DNA of 43,718 bases, taken from assembly GCA_947255165.1 (NCBI GenBank), contig CAMYFZ010000007.1, positions 1 through 43,718 of the forward strand, written 5' to 3'. Positions 42,306 to 43,718 of this stretch are shown here, piece after piece. A model generated the notes under the pieces. It was not told where the DNA came from and ran no database searches. It saw nothing but the letters and a program-made list of their open reading frames with translations. This stretch comes from an uncultured Varibaculum sp. (GTDB taxonomy: Bacteria; Actinomycetota; Actinomycetes; Actinomycetales; Actinomycetaceae). Positions within the stretch are counted from its first letter, which is position 1, and each line of letters begins with the position of its first letter. A program made the position numbers and the translations under genes.

Positions 42306-43718
42306 CTATTCTCCGCGTTCTTGACGGCGGCGACGCGAAGCAATTTTGAAACGGTCTTGCGCACTTAATACCACTTTACGAATCCGGATTTCTTCCGGGG
42401 TAACCTCGACGCATTCATCCTCGGCCGCAAACTCTAAAGATTCTTCCAGGGTCAATACCCGGGGAGGAACTAGCCCCTCGAAGGCGTCGGCGGTGGAAGA
42501 ACGCATATTGGTTTGCTTCTTTTCCCGGGTAATGTTGACATCCATATCTTCCCCGCGGGGGTTCTCAGCTACTACTTGCCCCTCGTAGACCTCACTACCG
42601 GGTTGAATAATGAAACTGCCACGCTCTTGCAACTGAATGAGGGCGTAGGGGGTGGATTTGCCGGCGCGATCCGAAACTAAAGACCCGCTTTGCCGGCGGG
42701 TAATGGTTCCTTGCCAGGGCGCATACCCGTCAGCAATGGAAGAGGCAATCCCCGAGCCGCGAGTATCTGTCAAGAATTTAGAACGGAAAGAAATCAGACC
42801 GCGCGCCGGTACCCGAAAAATCAGGCGCACCCAGCCGGTGCCGTGATTAGACATGGTTTGCAGCTTGCCTTTGCGCGCCGCCATTAATTCGGTGACTTTA
42901 CCCAGGTATTCTTCGGGCACGTCAATAGTCATTAGCTCCATCGGCTCACAGGTCTTCCCCTCAATTTCTTTGGTTACTACCTGCGGTTTTCCGGCGGTTA
43001 ACTCGAAACCTTCCCGGCGCATCTGTTCAATCAGAATCGCCAGTGCTAGTTCCCCGCGTCCTTGCACCTCCCAGGCATCCGGGCGCTTGGTGGGAAGCAC
43101 TTTCAAGGACACGTTTCCGATCAATTCGCGATCTAGGCGGTCTTTAACTTGGCGAGCCGTGAGTTTATGTCCTTTAACCCTGCCAGCCAGCGGAGAAGTA
43201 TTAGTCCCGATAGTCATAGAAATAGCGGGATCATCTACTTTAATCAGTGGCAGAGGACGGGGATCCTCTAAATCCACTAGAGATTCCCCGATAGTGATTT
43301 CGGGGATTCCGGCCACCGCTACGATATCTCCGGCGTGGGCTTCCTCTACGCTTTTTCGTTCCAAACCGAAGGTGGCCAGCAGCTCGGTGAGCTTCACGTC
43401 AGTAATTGAGCCGTCATGACGTGCCCAACCTACGTGTTCGCCCTGCCGCAAAGTGCCGTTGTGGATACGGAGCAAGGCCAGGCGCCCTAGGAAAGGAGAA
43501 GAATCCAGGTTGGTAACGTGGGCGGCCAAGGGAGCATCCGGGTCATATTCAGGCCCGGGAATCCGGTTGATAATCGCATCAAAGAGGTCGTGGAGGTCGC
43601 TTCCCGGTAGCTCGCCTCGGGCAGGTTTTTCCCAGGAGCAGCATCCAGCTTTTGCCGAACAATAAAGCACCGGAACATCGAGCAAAGAATCTAAATCTAC
43701 TTCTTCGCCCTCGTCTAC
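42306..43718 (-). CDS. typA: Ribosome-associated GTPase TypA/BipA (5' end outside window)
   Basis: 470 codons are visible; the N-terminal GTPase domain with its G1-G3 motifs lies beyond the right edge. The present part begins VDEGEEVDLDSLLDVPVLYCSAK (the end of the G domain, quoted to the SAK G5 motif as LLDVPVLYCSAKAG). It continues with the EF-Tu-like domain 2 (PFLGRLALLRIHNGTLRQG), an EF-G-like domain 3, and the TypA-specific C-terminal domain (RGLISFRSKFLTDTRGSGI, VYEGQVVAENPRGEDMDVN, PPRVLTLEESLEF). TypA binds 70S ribosomes near the A site and aids growth under stress and cold. Confidence 0.95.
   Translation of the reverse strand, partial: VDEGEEVDLDSLLDVPVLYCSAKAGCCSWEKPARGELPGSDLHDLFDAIINRIPGPEYDPDAPLAAHVTNLDSSPFLGRLALLRIHNGTLRQGEHVGWARHDGSITDVKLTELLATFGLERKSVEEAHAGDIVAVAGIPEITIGESLVDLEDPRPLPLIKVDDPAISMTIGTNTSPLAGRVKGHKLTARQVKDRLDRELIGNVSLKVLPTKRPDAWEVQGRGELALAILIEQMRREGFELTAGKPQVVTKEIEGKTCEPMELMTIDVPEEYLGKVTELMAARKGKLQTMSNHGTGWVRLIFRVPARGLISFRSKFLTDTRGSGIASSIADGYAPWQGTITRRQSGSLVSDRAGKSTPYALIQLQERGSFIIQPGSEVYEGQVVAENPRGEDMDVNITREKKQTNMRSSTADAFEGLVPPRVLTLEESLEFAAEDECVEVTPEEIRIRKVVLSAQDRFKIASRRRRQERGE

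Noticed and set aside
1..43718. CRISPR arrays, prophage, insertion sequences, rRNA and tRNA genes.
   Set aside because: No regular spaced repeats, transposase or phage motifs, rRNA-like stretches or tRNA T-loop patterns were seen on reading both strands.

Overview
The window is a compact chromosomal segment from an actinomycete of moderate GC content. The evidence is the gene set: a fused 2-oxoglutarate decarboxylase/acyltransferase (Kgd/OdhA), a SigR-RsrA pair with its zinc anti-sigma motif, the tiny ribosomal protein bL37, an actinobacterial-type RpiB with a catalytic Glu, an fdxA-dapC pair, a VKOR homologue and proline-rich cell-envelope proteins. The large single-chain PurL and the modest GC fit the Actinomycetaceae (Varibaculum- or Actinomyces-like). 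That placement is an inference. I see no prophage, insertion sequence, CRISPR array, rRNA or tRNA.

Layout. 1-3397: most of purL (minus strand, cut by the window edge). 3398-3805: gene-free gap. 3806-4745: a thiamine-binding MTH1187-family protein and a convergent cupin. 4951-10448: an envelope island with two tandem paralogues (proline-rich tail, one membrane helix, exported domain with a calcium-type loop), a multi-pass membrane protein with the same kind of tail, and a small unknown protein. 10465-14938: guaA, then pta-ackA. 15064-19072 (minus): M23 peptidase, glycerophosphodiester phosphodiesterase, rpiB, a degenerate ABC ATPase and an FtsX-like permease. 19198-21000 (minus): a zinc-ribbon/proline-rich/membrane protein interrupted by an in-frame TAA. 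21102-23523 (minus): two CNNM/CBS (CorC-type) membrane proteins. 23731-27456: kgd. 27551-28743 (minus): sigR, rsrA and bL37. 28838-33057: DoxX-like protein, aroA-rsgA, and convergent aroD-hisN. 33146-37471: sbcD-sbcC. 37517-38927 (minus): VKOR and an MntR-like regulator. 39002-42009 (minus): gltA, dapC, fdxA. 42048-42281: a small SH3-like protein. 42306-43718 (minus): typA without its 5' part.

How the genes fit together. gltA and kgd belong to the citrate/2-oxoglutarate branch of central metabolism. pta-ackA handle acetyl-CoA/acetate overflow. purL and guaA act in purine synthesis, aroA and aroD in the shikimate pathway, and dapC and hisN in lysine and histidine synthesis. SigR-RsrA is the thiol-stress switch, and VKOR supports disulfide formation in exported proteins; the envelope paralogues carry five conserved exported cysteines.

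Three points deserve most attention. First, an ABC ATPase has lost Walker A Lys, Q-loop Gln, the LSGGQ signature, the Walker B Glu and the H-loop His, yet stays open and translationally coupled to its FtsX-like permease. Second, a 600-codon frame is broken only by one TAA at codon 23, inside a zinc ribbon. Third, seven genes share an exact TANNNT-N6-ATG geometry, which predicts leaderless transcripts.
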